DNA of 64,000 bases, from assembly GCF_002847445.1 (NCBI RefSeq), contig NZ_CP025430.1, positions 1,116,001-1,180,000 on the forward strand. Direction: 5' to 3'. This document shows, one piece after another, positions 37,744 through 46,999 of this stretch. Each line of letters begins with the position of its first letter. The stretch's first letter is position 1. A model generated the notes under the pieces. That model was not told the DNA's origin. It was given only the letters and a program-made list of their open reading frames with translations, and did not search any database. Origin of the DNA: Paracoccus zhejiangensis (GTDB taxonomy: Bacteria > Pseudomonadota > Alphaproteobacteria > Rhodobacterales > Rhodobacteraceae). A program made the translations under genes and the position numbers.

Positions 37744-37777
37744 AAAATTCAGTTATATTCAGTTACAGATGAATTTT
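37744..37777. promoter_or_regulatory. LysR-type binding region between the citrate-type operon and its regulator
   Basis: AAAATTCA at 37744-37751 is inverted as TGAATTTT at 37770-37777. Inside is a 10-bp near-perfect tandem repeat (ATTCAGTTAT at 37747-37756, ATTCAGTTAC at 37757-37766), one helical turn each. The 91-nt gap between the divergent genes is AT-rich, unlike the rest of the region. Confidence 0.5.
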
Positions 37778-37787
37778 GGTTATCAAT

Positions 37788-38702
37788 ATGGATGTGCGCG
37801 ACCTTTCCTACCTGCAGGCGATCATCCGGACCGGCAGCGTGACCGCCGCCGCCGACGAGGTTGGCCGCACCGCCCCGGCCATCACAAAGGCCATCCGGCG
37901 GCTGGAGCAGGAGACCGGCACAGCCCTGTTCCGCCGCGCCGGTCGCGGGATCGAACCGACCGAGGCTGCGCTGTTCCTGACCCGGCGCACGCAGGGCATG
38001 ACCGAACAGTTGCAGATCATCCGGCGGCAATTGACCGAGATTTCTCGCGGCCAGCATGGCCATATCCGCCTCGGCGTGGCGGCGACCATGGCAGCGATCT
38101 TTCTGCCCGGCTTCCTGAGTGATCTATCGGTGCGCCACCCCAATATCTCGGTCTCGGTCATCAATGGCATGAACGACGTGCTGCGCGCCGCGCTGCGCGA
38201 GGGCGAGATCGATATTGCGCTTGGTGTCATCGACCGCCCGGACGAGGGAGGCATCGAAACACTTGTCATTACCGAGGATCAGGTCAGGATCGCCGCCTCG
38301 CTGCGCCACCGCCTGCAGGGCCGGCCGCTCGCCGCCGCGGACCTATCCGGCGAAAGCTGGCTGCTGCCCGCGCGCGGTGTCGCCATGCGCCAATGGCTTG
38401 ACGCGGCCTTTACCGCGAGTGGCCTGCCCGCGCCGATTGCCCAGATCGAAACCAACTCCATTGCCGTCCTGGAGGACCTGATCGCCGGCAGCGATCACCT
38501 GAGTTTCGTCTCGGGGTTGAAGATGCGCCTGCCCCATGTCGCCTCGCGCATCGGCCCGCTGCGGATCGAGGGCTTCACCATGCGCCGCCAGATCGGCGCC
38601 ACCTGGCTGCAGGGCGCCGAGGACCAACCGACCGTGGCGCTGGTGATCGAGCGGCTGAGGGCGGGGTCCTCGGTGATCCGCGATGGGGCGGCTCCAGCGT
38701 GA
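37788..38702 (+). CDS. LysR-family transcriptional regulator
   Basis: 304 residues: N-terminal winged helix-turn-helix (Y-L-Q-A-I-I-R-T-G-S-V-T-A-A-A near residues 7-21, then R-R-L-E-Q-E-T-G), a linker helix, and a periplasmic-binding-like effector domain (I-R-L-G-V-A-A-T near 90). ATG 37788 is preferred to a TTG 12 nt upstream. Divergent from the transporter/CoA-transferase/lyase operon, which it most likely controls in response to the acid being used. Confidence 0.9.
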   Translation: MDVRDLSYLQAIIRTGSVTAAADEVGRTAPAITKAIRRLEQETGTALFRRAGRGIEPTEAALFLTRRTQGMTEQLQIIRRQLTEISRGQHGHIRLGVAATMAAIFLPGFLSDLSVRHPNISVSVINGMNDVLRAALREGEIDIALGVIDRPDEGGIETLVITEDQVRIAASLRHRLQGRPLAAADLSGESWLLPARGVAMRQWLDAAFTASGLPAPIAQIETNSIAVLEDLIAGSDHLSFVSGLKMRLPHVASRIGPLRIEGFTMRRQIGATWLQGAEDQPTVALVIERLRAGSSVIRDGAAPA

Positions 38703-38735
38703 GACCCCGCAGCCAGCCCGACGCCGGGCGACCGT

Positions 38736-41700
38736 TTACCGCCCGAACCCCGCCATCGCCGCGCTGATCTCGCGCCGCACCCTGCCGGCGGCCTCGTCCT
38801 TCACCGGGCCATAGCCGCGGATCTCCATCACCATCGCGGCGATGTGGCTGGCCTCGGGGTGGTTTTCCGCCGTCAGGCCGTCCGCCAGCCGGGTCAGCAG
38901 GTCGCGGTATTCGCCAATCAGCGCGCGCTCCATCCGGCGCTCGGTAGTGTAGCCGAAGATGTCCCAACGGGTGCCGCGCAGGTGTTTGCGTTTCGCGAGG
39001 TGCCGGAAGCCCGACTGGATCCACGGACCGAAGGCGCGCTTGAACGGGCGGCCGCGGGCGTCGCGACCGGACGGCAGGAACGGCGGCGCGAGGTGGTGTT
39101 TCACGGTGAACTCTCCCTCGAAACGGTCTTTCAGGCCCTCGAGGAAGCCCGTTTCGCTGTGGAGGCGCGCGACCTCGTATTCGTCCTTGTAGGACATCAG
39201 CTTGAAAAGGCCCTTGGCCGCCGCCTCGGTCAGCGCGCCCTCGGCGCCCATGACGCGGGCCTCGGCGGTGCGGATGCCGGTCAGGGCATCGCGATAGGTC
39301 TCGGCCCATTTTCCGTCCTGATAGTCGGTCAGGAAGGCGGCACGGCGGTCGATCATCACCTTGAGCGTTAGCGCCGGGCTGACCGGCAGCGCGGCGATGC
39401 GTTCCACCGCATCGGGGGTGTGGATGGTGATCCGGCCCCAGGTGAAGGCGGCCTTGTTCAGGTCGGGCTTCACGCCGTTCAACTCGATGGCGCGCATCAG
39501 CGCATCCTCGCCAAGCGGCACCAGCCCGGCCTGCCAGGCCGCGCCCAGCATCATCACATTGGCAAAGACCGTGTCGCCCACCAGCGCCTCGGCCAGCGCA
39601 TTGGCATCGAGCGTCCGCAGCCGCGCAGCATCGACGGTCTGCGCGATCGCCTGCAGCCGCTGCCCGGGTTTCAGATCGGCATCGCGGTTCTGCACCAGGT
39701 CGCCCGTCGGCATGATCGCGGTATTGACCACCGCGCGGGTCACGCCGGGGCGATAGGTCAGCGAGGCTTTCGGCGTCGAGCAGACCACCAGGTCGCAGCC
39801 TATCAGCGCATCGGCGGAACTGGGTTCGATCTTCGCCTGATGCACCCCCTCGGTCGTGGCCGACATGCGGATATAGCTGAGCACCGGGCCGAATTTCTGC
39901 GCGAAGCCCATGAAATCCAGCACGCTCGCGCCCTTGCCTTCAAGGTTCGCGGCCATGGCGATCAGCTGGCCCACGGTGACGACCCCGGTGCCACCAACGC
40001 CGGTGACGAGGATGTCCCAAGAGGCGCCCAGCTCGGGCAGGACCGGCGCGGGCAGGTTGGCCTTCAGCCGCTCGTAAGCCGCGCTGTCCTTGGCGGCACC
40101 CTTCTTCAGCGTCCCGCCCTCGACGGTGACAAAGCTGGGGCAGAAACCGTTCAGGCAGGTGAAGTCCTTGTTGCAGCTGTTCAGGTTGATCTTCCGCTTG
40201 CGGCCGAATTCCGTCTCCAGCGGCTCGACGCTGAGGCAGTTCGATTCCACGCTGCAATCGCCGCAGCCCTCGCAGACCAGCGGGTTGATGACGGCGAATT
40301 TCTTCGGGTCTTCCATCTTGCCGCGTTTCCGCAGCCGGCGCTTTTCGGTGGCGCAGGTCTGCTGATAGATCAGCACCGTGCAGCCGGGGATCTCGCGCAA
40401 CTCGCGCTGAACCCGGTCCAGATCGCGGCGATGCTCGATGGTGATGCCGTCGGGGAAATCGCCCTTGCGGAACTGCTCGGGCTGGTCCGAGACGATGACC
40501 ACGCGCTTCGCCCCTTCCGCCGTCACCGAGCGGGCGATGGCCTCGACCGTGATCGGCCCGTCCACATGTTGCCCGCCGGTCATGGCGACAGCATCGTTGA
40601 ACAGGATCTTGTAGGTGATGTTGGTCCCTGCCGCGATGGCCTGCCGGATCGCCAGCGAACCGGAATGGTAATAGGTGCCCTCGCCGAGGTTCTGGAAGAT
40701 GTGCCTGTTGCCGTTGAACTTCGACCGCGCCACCCAGTTGACGCCCTCGCCGCCCATCTGGATCAGCGAGCTGGTCTTGCGGTTCATCCAGCTGGCCATG
40801 AAGTGACAGCCGATCCCGGCCATGGCCTCGCTGCCCTCGGGCACCTTGGTCGAGGTATTATGCGGGCAGCCCGAGCAGAAATAGGGCGTGCGGGTCGCGC
40901 CATCGACCTCGATCAGCTTCGGCGGCGCGACGATATGTTCGGCCTTCTCGGTCAGGCCGAGACCCGGGAAATTGTGGTCCAGCCGCGCGGCGATGATCCG
41001 CGCCAGCATCACCGCCCCCAGCTCGCGGGTCCAGGGGATCAGCCGCTTGCCGCTTTCGTCATGCTTGCCGACCATGCGCTCGGGCTTGTGGCCGGGGAAA
41101 TCGTAGAACTGTTCCTTCAGCTGGCTTTCGATGATGCCGCGCTTTTCCTCGATGACCAGCAGCTCCTGTTTCTCGCTGGCAAAGCGCAGCGCCCCCTGCC
41201 CCTCCAGCGGCCAGACCATGCCGACCTTGTAGAGATCGATGCCGATCTCGTTGGCACGCGCGCGGTCGATCCCCAGCAGCCGCAGCGCCTCGAGCGTGTC
41301 CAGATGCGATTTGCCGGTGGTGACGATGCCGTAACGCGCATGGTCATGGCCCCATTCCACCCGGTCAATGGGATTGGCGCGGGCAAAGGCAAGGGCCGCG
41401 TGCTTCTTGGCCTCCATCCGTTCTTCGATCTGCGGCCCCGGCAGGTCGGGCCAGCGGTAATGCAGCCCGGTGGCGGGCGGGGTGTAGTCCGTTGGGGTGG
41501 TGAACTCACGATCCGCCGGCAGGGCGAAGGACATGCCCGATTCCACCGTTTCCGAGATCGCCTTGAAGCCGACCCACATGCCCGAGAAACGCGACAGTGC
41601 GTATCCCCATTCGGCGAAGGTCAGGAATTCGGCGACATTGGCCGGGTTGATGGTCGGCATGAAGAAATTCATGAAGGCGACATCGGACTGATGCGGCATC

Positions 41701-42176
41701 GAGGACGAGACGCAACCGTGATCGTCGCCCGCCACCACCAGCACACCACCGTTGGGCGAGGCGCCATAGGCATTGCCGTGCTTCAGCGCATCGGCCGCCC
41801 GGTCCACCCCCGGACCCTTGCCATACCAGAGGCCGAAGACGGCGGTGCAGGTCTTGTCGGGATCGGTCTCGACCTGCTGGGTGCCGATCATCTGGGTGGC
41901 GCCGAATTCCTCGTTCACGGCGGGCAGGAACTCGACCCCCGCCTCGGCGACGATCTTACGGTTCTTGCCGATCTCGAGGTCGATCCCGCCCACCGGCGAG
42001 CCGCGATAGCCCGAGACATAGCCGCGCGTGTCCAGCCCGCGCGCCCGGTCCCGCCGCGCCTGGTCCAGCGCCATGCGGACGATGGCCTGCGTACCGGTCA
42101 GGAACACCCGGCCCTCGGTCTTGGTATAGCGGTCGGACAGTTCGTAATCGCGCAGGATCGGGGTCTGGTCGGTCAT
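38736..42176 (-). CDS. Fused indolepyruvate ferredoxin oxidoreductase (IorA-IorB type)
   Basis: 1146 residues. N-terminal thiamine-pyrophosphate-linked oxidoreductase half (T-G-T-Q-A-I-V-R near residue 27, Y-R-G-S-P near 57), a middle half with C-S-G-C-P-H-N-T (near 435) and G-G-E-G-V-N-W, a cysteine cluster C-E-G-C-G-D-C...C near 635 that should hold an Fe-S centre, and a C-terminal gamma-type domain starting G-V-G-G-T-G-V near 728. Converts aryl or branched 2-oxoacids from amino acid breakdown to acyl-CoA with reduction of ferredoxin. Divergent from an Lrp regulator. Confidence 0.93.
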   Translation of the reverse strand: MTDQTPILRDYELSDRYTKTEGRVFLTGTQAIVRMALDQARRDRARGLDTRGYVSGYRGSPVGGIDLEIGKNRKIVAEAGVEFLPAVNEEFGATQMIGTQQVETDPDKTCTAVFGLWYGKGPGVDRAADALKHGNAYGASPNGGVLVVAGDDHGCVSSSMPHQSDVAFMNFFMPTINPANVAEFLTFAEWGYALSRFSGMWVGFKAISETVESGMSFALPADREFTTPTDYTPPATGLHYRWPDLPGPQIEERMEAKKHAALAFARANPIDRVEWGHDHARYGIVTTGKSHLDTLEALRLLGIDRARANEIGIDLYKVGMVWPLEGQGALRFASEKQELLVIEEKRGIIESQLKEQFYDFPGHKPERMVGKHDESGKRLIPWTRELGAVMLARIIAARLDHNFPGLGLTEKAEHIVAPPKLIEVDGATRTPYFCSGCPHNTSTKVPEGSEAMAGIGCHFMASWMNRKTSSLIQMGGEGVNWVARSKFNGNRHIFQNLGEGTYYHSGSLAIRQAIAAGTNITYKILFNDAVAMTGGQHVDGPITVEAIARSVTAEGAKRVVIVSDQPEQFRKGDFPDGITIEHRRDLDRVQRELREIPGCTVLIYQQTCATEKRRLRKRGKMEDPKKFAVINPLVCEGCGDCSVESNCLSVEPLETEFGRKRKINLNSCNKDFTCLNGFCPSFVTVEGGTLKKGAAKDSAAYERLKANLPAPVLPELGASWDILVTGVGGTGVVTVGQLIAMAANLEGKGASVLDFMGFAQKFGPVLSYIRMSATTEGVHQAKIEPSSADALIGCDLVVCSTPKASLTYRPGVTRAVVNTAIMPTGDLVQNRDADLKPGQRLQAIAQTVDAARLRTLDANALAEALVGDTVFANVMMLGAAWQAGLVPLGEDALMRAIELNGVKPDLNKAAFTWGRITIHTPDAVERIAALPVSPALTLKVMIDRRAAFLTDYQDGKWAETYRDALTGIRTAEARVMGAEGALTEAAAKGLFKLMSYKDEYEVARLHSETGFLEGLKDRFEGEFTVKHHLAPPFLPSGRDARGRPFKRAFGPWIQSGFRHLAKRKHLRGTRWDIFGYTTERRMERALIGEYRDLLTRLADGLTAENHPEASHIAAMVMEIRGYGPVKDEAAGRVRREISAAMAGFGR

Positions 42177-42284
42177 CGGTGGCCTGCCTGATGCTGAAGG
42201 TGGGTCTGCGACCAGTTTATCCGCAATTCCCTGAAAAATCCGCATCAGTATTGGTCATCTGCGGTAGTATTTTGAGATGAATGT

Positions 42285-42294
42285 ATCATATGAT
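42285..42294. promoter_or_regulatory. ATCATATGAT palindrome next to the Lrp-type gene
   Basis: A perfect 10-bp palindrome ending 8 nt before the Lrp-type ATG, in the 126-nt divergent gap shared with the indolepyruvate oxidoreductase gene. Likely an Lrp binding site, but it overlaps where the ribosome site would be. Confidence 0.35.
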
Positions 42295-42302
42295 GCCGCA
42301 TC

Positions 42303-42773
42303 ATGAGCGAAACCGATCAACTCAGCGATCTTGACCGGCGGATGCTGGCGATTCTGCAGCGCGATGCCTCGGGCAGCGTGGCCGATCTGGCCAAGGCGAC
42401 CAACAGCTCCTCGGCGACCTGCTGGCGCCGATTGCGCGCGCTGGAGGATGCCGGCGTCATCGGCCCGCCGGTGCGGCTGGTGAACCCCGAGGCGGTCGGG
42501 CGCGGCATGGATGTGTTCTGCCAGATCCGGCTGAAAGCGCAGTCAACGGCGGCGCGCGACAGTTTCCAGCGCGCGATGGAGCTGATCCCGGCGGTGGTGG
42601 CGATCTATTCGATCTCGGGCGACTGGGATTACCTGTTGCATCTTCTGGTGCGCGACATGGCAGATCTGGAAGGCACGCTGATGCAGCAGATGCTGGATCA
42701 CGAAAACGTCGCCGCCTCCTCGACCATCTTCGCGCTGAGGCGGTTGAAGCGGACGACCGAGGTGCCGCTTTAA
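42303..42773 (+). CDS. Lrp/AsnC-family transcriptional regulator
   Basis: 156 residues: N-terminal helix-turn-helix (L-D-R-R-M-L-A-I-L-Q-R-D near 9-20, W-R-R-L-R-A-L-E near 41) and a C-terminal RAM ligand-binding domain (G-D-W-D-Y-L-L-H near 106). It senses amino acids or their products. Divergent from the indolepyruvate oxidoreductase gene, its probable target. It converges on the CorC-type gene with a 4-nt stop overlap. Confidence 0.92.
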   Translation: MSETDQLSDLDRRMLAILQRDASGSVADLAKATNSSSATCWRRLRALEDAGVIGPPVRLVNPEAVGRGMDVFCQIRLKAQSTAARDSFQRAMELIPAVVAIYSISGDWDYLLHLLVRDMADLEGTLMQQMLDHENVAASSTIFALRRLKRTTEVPL

Positions 42774-44044
42774 CCCGCGCGCTGGACCAGCAGCTTGTCG
42801 ATCCGCCGCCCGTCGAGGTCGACCACCTCGATCTTCCAGCCATCGACGGTCACATGCTGGCCCACGCGCGGCAGGACGCCCGCGCGCTCCAGCACCAGCC
42901 CGGCCACGGTGTCGTAATCGCTGGATCGTTCGATCGACAGCCCCAGCCGCGCGGCAAACTCATCGACCGGCATCCAGCCCGCGACCAGGTAGGAGCCATC
43001 GTCGCGCGTGACCATCTTCGGCTCGTCATCGTCGGTTTCGTCGAAACCGCCGGCAATGGCGCCAAGGATGTCCATCGCGGTGATGATGCCCTCGAACTGG
43101 CCGTACTCATCATAGACCAGCAGCATGTGACCCGGCGCCGCCTTCAGCCGCTCGATCACGGCCATGGCGGGTAGCGCCTCGGGAATGACTGGCGCGGGCT
43201 TCGCCAGCGCGCGCAAGTCGAACTCGGCCCCGGCGGGCAGGTTCAGCACCTCGCGGCTATGCAGGACGCCGATGATGTCATCGGGCTTGCCGTCCCGCAG
43301 CGGCAGGCGCGAGCGGCCGGACTCGCGGAAGCGTTTCAGGATCTGCGCCCGGCTTTCGCCCACATCCGCGATCTCCAGCTCGTGCGTGGCGGTCATCAGC
43401 CCGCGGGCATTGCGATCGGCGATGCGCATGACGCCCTGGATCATCTCGTTCTCGGCCTTGTCGATCACCCCCGCGCCCTCGGCCTCGGCGATGATCATGC
43501 GGATCTCCTCGTCGCTGACGGCGCTGCCGCCCTTGCCGGTCTGCCCCAGAAGCGCGAGCAGCAGCTTGCCCGACTTGTCCAGAAGCCAGACGAGCGGCAT
43601 CGAGACCTTGGACAAGAGCTTCATCGCCGGGGCCATGCGCGAGGCCACGGCCTCGGGATCGGCCAAAGCGATCTGTTTCGGCACCAACTCGCCCACGATC
43701 AGCGACAGGTAGGTGATGACCACGACGACCAGCGCCACGCCAAGAGGCTCGGCAACCCCGGCCCCGACGCCGGCATCGCGCAGCATGGTGCCGACTCTCA
43801 GGCCCAGTGTCGCGCCGGAAAACGCCCCCGACAGCACGCCGACCAGCGTAATGCCGATCTGCACGGTCGAGAGAAACCGCCCCGGTTCGGCGGCAAGTTC
43901 TGCCGCCACCGCCGCGCCATGATCACCGCGATCGACGCGCACCCGCAGACGCGCTGGCCGCGAGGAAACGATGGCCAGTTCCGACATGGCCAAAAGCCCG
44001 TTGAGCAGGATCAGGGCAAGAACGATGGTGATTTCAAACAGCAT
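42770..44044 (-). CDS. CorC/TlyC-type membrane protein (CNNM, CBS pair, CorC_HlyC)
   Basis: 424 residues: CNNM transmembrane domain with four helices (about 1-180), a CBS pair (about 200-325, with Y-D-E-Y-G-Q-F-E-G-I-I near 312) and a C-terminal CorC_HlyC domain (residues 345-420, V-A-G-L-V-L-E near 380). Family members are Mg/Co transporters or efflux factors and are often mislabelled haemolysin. Transcribed after exoD, 12 nt apart. Confidence 0.9.
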   Translation of the reverse strand: MLFEITIVLALILLNGLLAMSELAIVSSRPARLRVRVDRGDHGAAVAAELAAEPGRFLSTVQIGITLVGVLSGAFSGATLGLRVGTMLRDAGVGAGVAEPLGVALVVVVITYLSLIVGELVPKQIALADPEAVASRMAPAMKLLSKVSMPLVWLLDKSGKLLLALLGQTGKGGSAVSDEEIRMIIAEAEGAGVIDKAENEMIQGVMRIADRNARGLMTATHELEIADVGESRAQILKRFRESGRSRLPLRDGKPDDIIGVLHSREVLNLPAGAEFDLRALAKPAPVIPEALPAMAVIERLKAAPGHMLLVYDEYGQFEGIITAMDILGAIAGGFDETDDDEPKMVTRDDGSYLVAGWMPVDEFAARLGLSIERSSDYDTVAGLVLERAGVLPRVGQHVTVDGWKIEVVDLDGRRIDKLLVQRAG

Positions 44045-44056
44045 GGGTCCGGAAAC

Positions 44057-44794
44057 TCAGGAAAAGGCAGAGAAAAGCAGGAAAAGCGCGCCCTTGACCA
44101 TGGCATAGGCCACAGCACCCGACAGCGCCAGCGAGGCGAGGCCGACGACAAGGCCAAGGCCGGTCCACAGCCCGTCGCGTTCAAGGACGCCAAGCGCGAT
44201 CACGCAGATGGCGAAGGCCGGCAGCATGTTCGCCAGCGGGATCGGCAGGGTGATGATCACCGCCAGCACCAGCGCGAAGGCACCCAGCAACCGCTCGGCC
44301 AACGGACGCACCATCCAGCTCCAGCGCGGGCGCAGCAGCTTCTCGGCCCGCATGAGCAGCGGCAGGGCGCGGTCGATCATGCTGCGGAAGGCGGTCATGG
44401 AAATGCCGCGCTCGGCCACGATCCGGGGCAGCCAGGGAAAGCGACCCAGCATCATCTGCGCGGTCAGGTAGAGAAGCGGCAGGCCCAGAACGGCCGAAAG
44501 CCCCGGCGGGGCGGGCAGGACGTTCGGGAAGGCGAACAGAAAGATCAGCGCCGCCCGGGCGCGGCCTTCCATGATGTGCATCAGGTCGGAAATGGTGATC
44601 TCGGTGCGGCTCTGGTCGCTGGCGATGGCCAGCAGCACTTCCGACAGTCGCTTGCGGCGCGGGCGTCTGGCCCGCCGGCTTCGCGGGATCTCGTCGTCGC
44701 TGTCGCCATCGGCCTCGGTTGGGGGCAGATGCGGATCGCTGTCCGGGTGAGGCTGCATTCCGCTGGTCTGGTCGTCCATCCGCTGGCCTGTCAT
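44057..44794 (-). CDS. ExoD-family membrane protein
   Basis: 245 residues. A Pro/Asp/Arg-rich cytoplasmic leader of about 45 residues is followed by the ExoD domain with G-R-A-R-A-A-L-I-F-L-F-A near 78 and L-P-A-P-P-G near 94, and four membrane helices. ExoD was linked to exopolysaccharide production and alkaline tolerance in rhizobia; the activity is unknown. An in-frame ATG at 44779 is a possible start. First gene of the pair with the CorC-type gene. Confidence 0.85.
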   Translation of the reverse strand: MTGQRMDDQTSGMQPHPDSDPHLPPTEADGDSDDEIPRSRRARRPRRKRLSEVLLAIASDQSRTEITISDLMHIMEGRARAALIFLFAFPNVLPAPPGLSAVLGLPLLYLTAQMMLGRFPWLPRIVAERGISMTAFRSMIDRALPLLMRAEKLLRPRWSWMVRPLAERLLGAFALVLAVIITLPIPLANMLPAFAICVIALGVLERDGLWTGLGLVVGLASLALSGAVAYAMVKGALFLLFSAFS

Positions 44795-44906
44795 GGTCTC
44801 AAGCCAGCACTAAGCGAGATCGAGGTCCGCGGCGAGTGGGCATTTTGGCTGAATGCCCCGAAAATCCCGTTGATCGCGCAGCTGTGACCCCTTCTGCCGA
44901 CCGGTT

Positions 44907-46160
44907 TCAGTTTGCCGCAACCTCGGTCCCGCGTGCCGCGCGATACCAGCGGATGATGGCGTCACGCTCGGCATCTTCCATGAAGCTGACATTGGCGGGC
45001 GGCATGGCATCGGTGACGCCGGCCTGCAGGTAGATCTCGCGCGCGGCCCGGGCGATGTCGCCCGGGGTCTCGAGGAACACGCCCTTCGGCGCGTGGTAGA
45101 TGCCCTCGTAGAAGGGCTCGCGGGCATGGCACATCGAGCAGCGGCCCATGACATAGTTGGTCACGTCGTCGAACCCCTCGGCCGCGGCAAAGCGCTGTTC
45201 GGTCGGGGTCAGGGCACGGGCCTCGGCCTCTTCCAGCGGTACCTGCCGCAGCCCCAGCGAGGACAGCGCCATGATCGCGATGAAGAGGATCGCGGTCACC
45301 GCCCAAGTCCACCACAGATCGCCTTTGCGGGCGTGCATGGTGTTGAAGTAATGCCGGATGGTGACGCCCATCAGGAAGACCAGCGCCGCGATCAGCCAAT
45401 TGTATTCGCTGGCAAAGGCGAGCGGATAATGGTTCGACAGCATCAGGAAGATGACCGGCAGGGTCAGGTAGTTGTTGTGGGTCGAGCGCAGCTTGGCGAT
45501 CTTGCCGTATTTCGGATCGGGCGCCCGCCCGGCCTTCAGGTCGGCAACGACGATGCGCTGGTTCGGCATGATCACCAGGAACACGTTGGCGGTCATGATC
45601 GTGGCGGTGAAGGCCCCCAGGTGCAGTAGCGCGGCGCGGCCGGTGAAGATCTGGTCGTAGCCCCAGCCCATGATGACCAGCGCCACGAAGAGAAGCAGCA
45701 TCAGCACCGTCGGCGTTTCGCCAAGCTTGGATTTGCACAGCGTGTCATAGATCAGCCAGCCGATCGCCAGCGAGCCGCCAGAGATCAGGATCGCCTGCCA
45801 CTGCGCCAGCTCCATCTTGGCCGGATCGATCAGGAACAGCTCCGCCCCGGCCCAATAGGTGACCATCAGCAGTGCCGCACCGGAGAGCCAGGTGGCATAG
45901 CTTTCCCATTTGAACCAGGTCAGATGCTCGGGCATCCGCTCGGGCGCGACGAGGTATTTGTTGATGTGATAGAAGCCGCCGCCATGGACCTGCCATTCCT
46001 CGCCATGCGCCCCCTTGGGCAGGCCCGGCACTTTCAACAGTCCCAGGTCCAGCGCGACGAAATAGAAGGACGAGCCGATCCAGGCGATGGCGGTGATGAC
46101 ATGGGTCCAGCGGATCGCGAAGCCGATCCATTCCCAGATGATCGTGATGTCAGGAATCAT
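44907..46160 (-). CDS. puuD: Urate hydroxylase PuuD (membrane, cytochrome c domain)
   Basis: 417 residues: eight or so membrane helices (W-T-H-V-I-T-A-I-A-W-I-G-S near residue 18), then a C-terminal cytochrome c domain with C-S-M-C-H near 335 and M-P-P-A-N near 388 (Met ligand region). Oxidises urate to 5-hydroxyisourate, passing electrons to the respiratory chain instead of directly to oxygen. Its start is 3 nt from the uraH stop, which encodes the next enzyme of the pathway. Confidence 0.94.
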   Translation of the reverse strand: MIPDITIIWEWIGFAIRWTHVITAIAWIGSSFYFVALDLGLLKVPGLPKGAHGEEWQVHGGGFYHINKYLVAPERMPEHLTWFKWESYATWLSGAALLMVTYWAGAELFLIDPAKMELAQWQAILISGGSLAIGWLIYDTLCKSKLGETPTVLMLLLFVALVIMGWGYDQIFTGRAALLHLGAFTATIMTANVFLVIMPNQRIVVADLKAGRAPDPKYGKIAKLRSTHNNYLTLPVIFLMLSNHYPLAFASEYNWLIAALVFLMGVTIRHYFNTMHARKGDLWWTWAVTAILFIAIMALSSLGLRQVPLEEAEARALTPTEQRFAAAEGFDDVTNYVMGRCSMCHAREPFYEGIYHAPKGVFLETPGDIARAAREIYLQAGVTDAMPPANVSFMEDAERDAIIRWYRAARGTEVAAN

Positions 46161-46163
46161 GGC

Positions 46164-46517
46164 TCAGCTTCCCCGGTAGGTCGAATAGCCGAAGGGCGAG
46201 ATCAGCAGCGGGACGTGGTAATGGTCCTGTTGCGACATGCCGAAGCGGATCGGGATCACGTCCAGAAAACGCGGACTTTCCGGCGGGATGCCGGTCGCGT
46301 CCATCCACGCCCCGGCGTGGAATTCCAGCTCATAGCTGCCGGTGGCGAACTCGGCCTCGGGCAGGATCTGACGATCGGTGCGGCCATCGGCATTGGTGAT
46401 GAGCCGCGCCAGTTCCGTGCGGGTCGCGCCGTCAAGCCGGTAGAGCACGATCTCCATCCCCTCGGCCGGGCTGCCCCGCGCCGTGTCCAGAACATGCGTT
46501 GTCAGATATCCGGGCAT
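46164..46517 (-). CDS. uraH: 5-hydroxyisourate hydrolase
   Basis: 117 residues, a complete transthyretin-like domain. N-terminal signature L-T-T-H-V-L-D-T-A-R-G (His near residue 8), and C-terminal Y-S-T-Y-R-G-S, the hallmark Y-R-G-S tetrapeptide. Converts 5-hydroxyisourate to OHCU. It precedes puuD by 3 nt, so product and substrate enzymes are co-expressed. A decarboxylase for OHCU is not in this window. Confidence 0.96.
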   Translation of the reverse strand: MPGYLTTHVLDTARGSPAEGMEIVLYRLDGATRTELARLITNADGRTDRQILPEAEFATGSYELEFHAGAWMDATGIPPESPRFLDVIPIRFGMSQQDHYHVPLLISPFGYSTYRGS

Positions 46518-46999
46518 CGACCCCTCCGCTGGATGATTGCGCGGTCATTGATACCCGAATTTGCCGGAGGGACGAGACGGCAGGGGCGCAAGGGAGTGTA
46601 TAGGAATGGTTGAGAATGGGGGAAGGGGATGGGTTGATTGGGGGCGTTGAAAAATTGCGGGTACTGGAGCGCCACGCGACAGCAATCGCTTCTTGACCGC
46701 GGGCTGTCGCGCGGAAACCTAAGGGGAGGTGAGATAGTCAACGTTTCTGCGACTCGATAGCGCTCATAGCAAGTTGGCCTCTCCAAGCCCTACATTCACT
46801 TGCAACGGACTATTCTCTCGCAAGCAAAATCTGTGCGCAAAAACAGCGCCCCTTAGCCCGTAACATTCGGCATTATGTTCAAAGCGCTAGGTTGGCTTCC
46901 GACGCCCGCAAACCTATCTAGGAATCGGAATTGATCGTGTTCGCGGTGATCGGAGATATCTCGCGAGACAGTATGCGGAACGATAGGGAATAAGATCAC
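46518..46999. other. 482-nt non-coding gap between uraH and the accessory cassette
   Basis: It holds the divergent promoters of uraH (minus) and of the cassette (plus). GC falls from left to right and no gene was supported. On the plus strand TTGATC (46931-46936) and, 17-18 nt on, A/GATAT-type sequence could be a weak promoter, followed directly by the palindrome TCTCGCGAGA. The drop in GC begins near 46.7 kb and probably marks the left edge of the insertion. Confidence 0.5.
46959..46968. promoter_or_regulatory. TCTCGCGAGA palindrome upstream of the cassette
   Basis: A perfect 10-bp palindrome 31 nt before the GTG of the phosphoribosyltransferase gene, just past the putative -10 region, a natural site for a repressor. 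Regulator unknown. Confidence 0.3.

Noticed and set aside
33187..38702. Integrative island bounded by tRNA-Asn attachment repeats
   Set aside because: No integrase and no second copy of the tRNA 3' end were found, so only a decayed insertion is proposed.
39420..42191. 923-codon open frame on the plus strand opposite the indolepyruvate oxidoreductase
   Set aside because: Antisense shadow in GC-rich DNA: no ribosome site, amino acids dominated by R/G/A/H/D, and the minus strand has clear motifs throughout.
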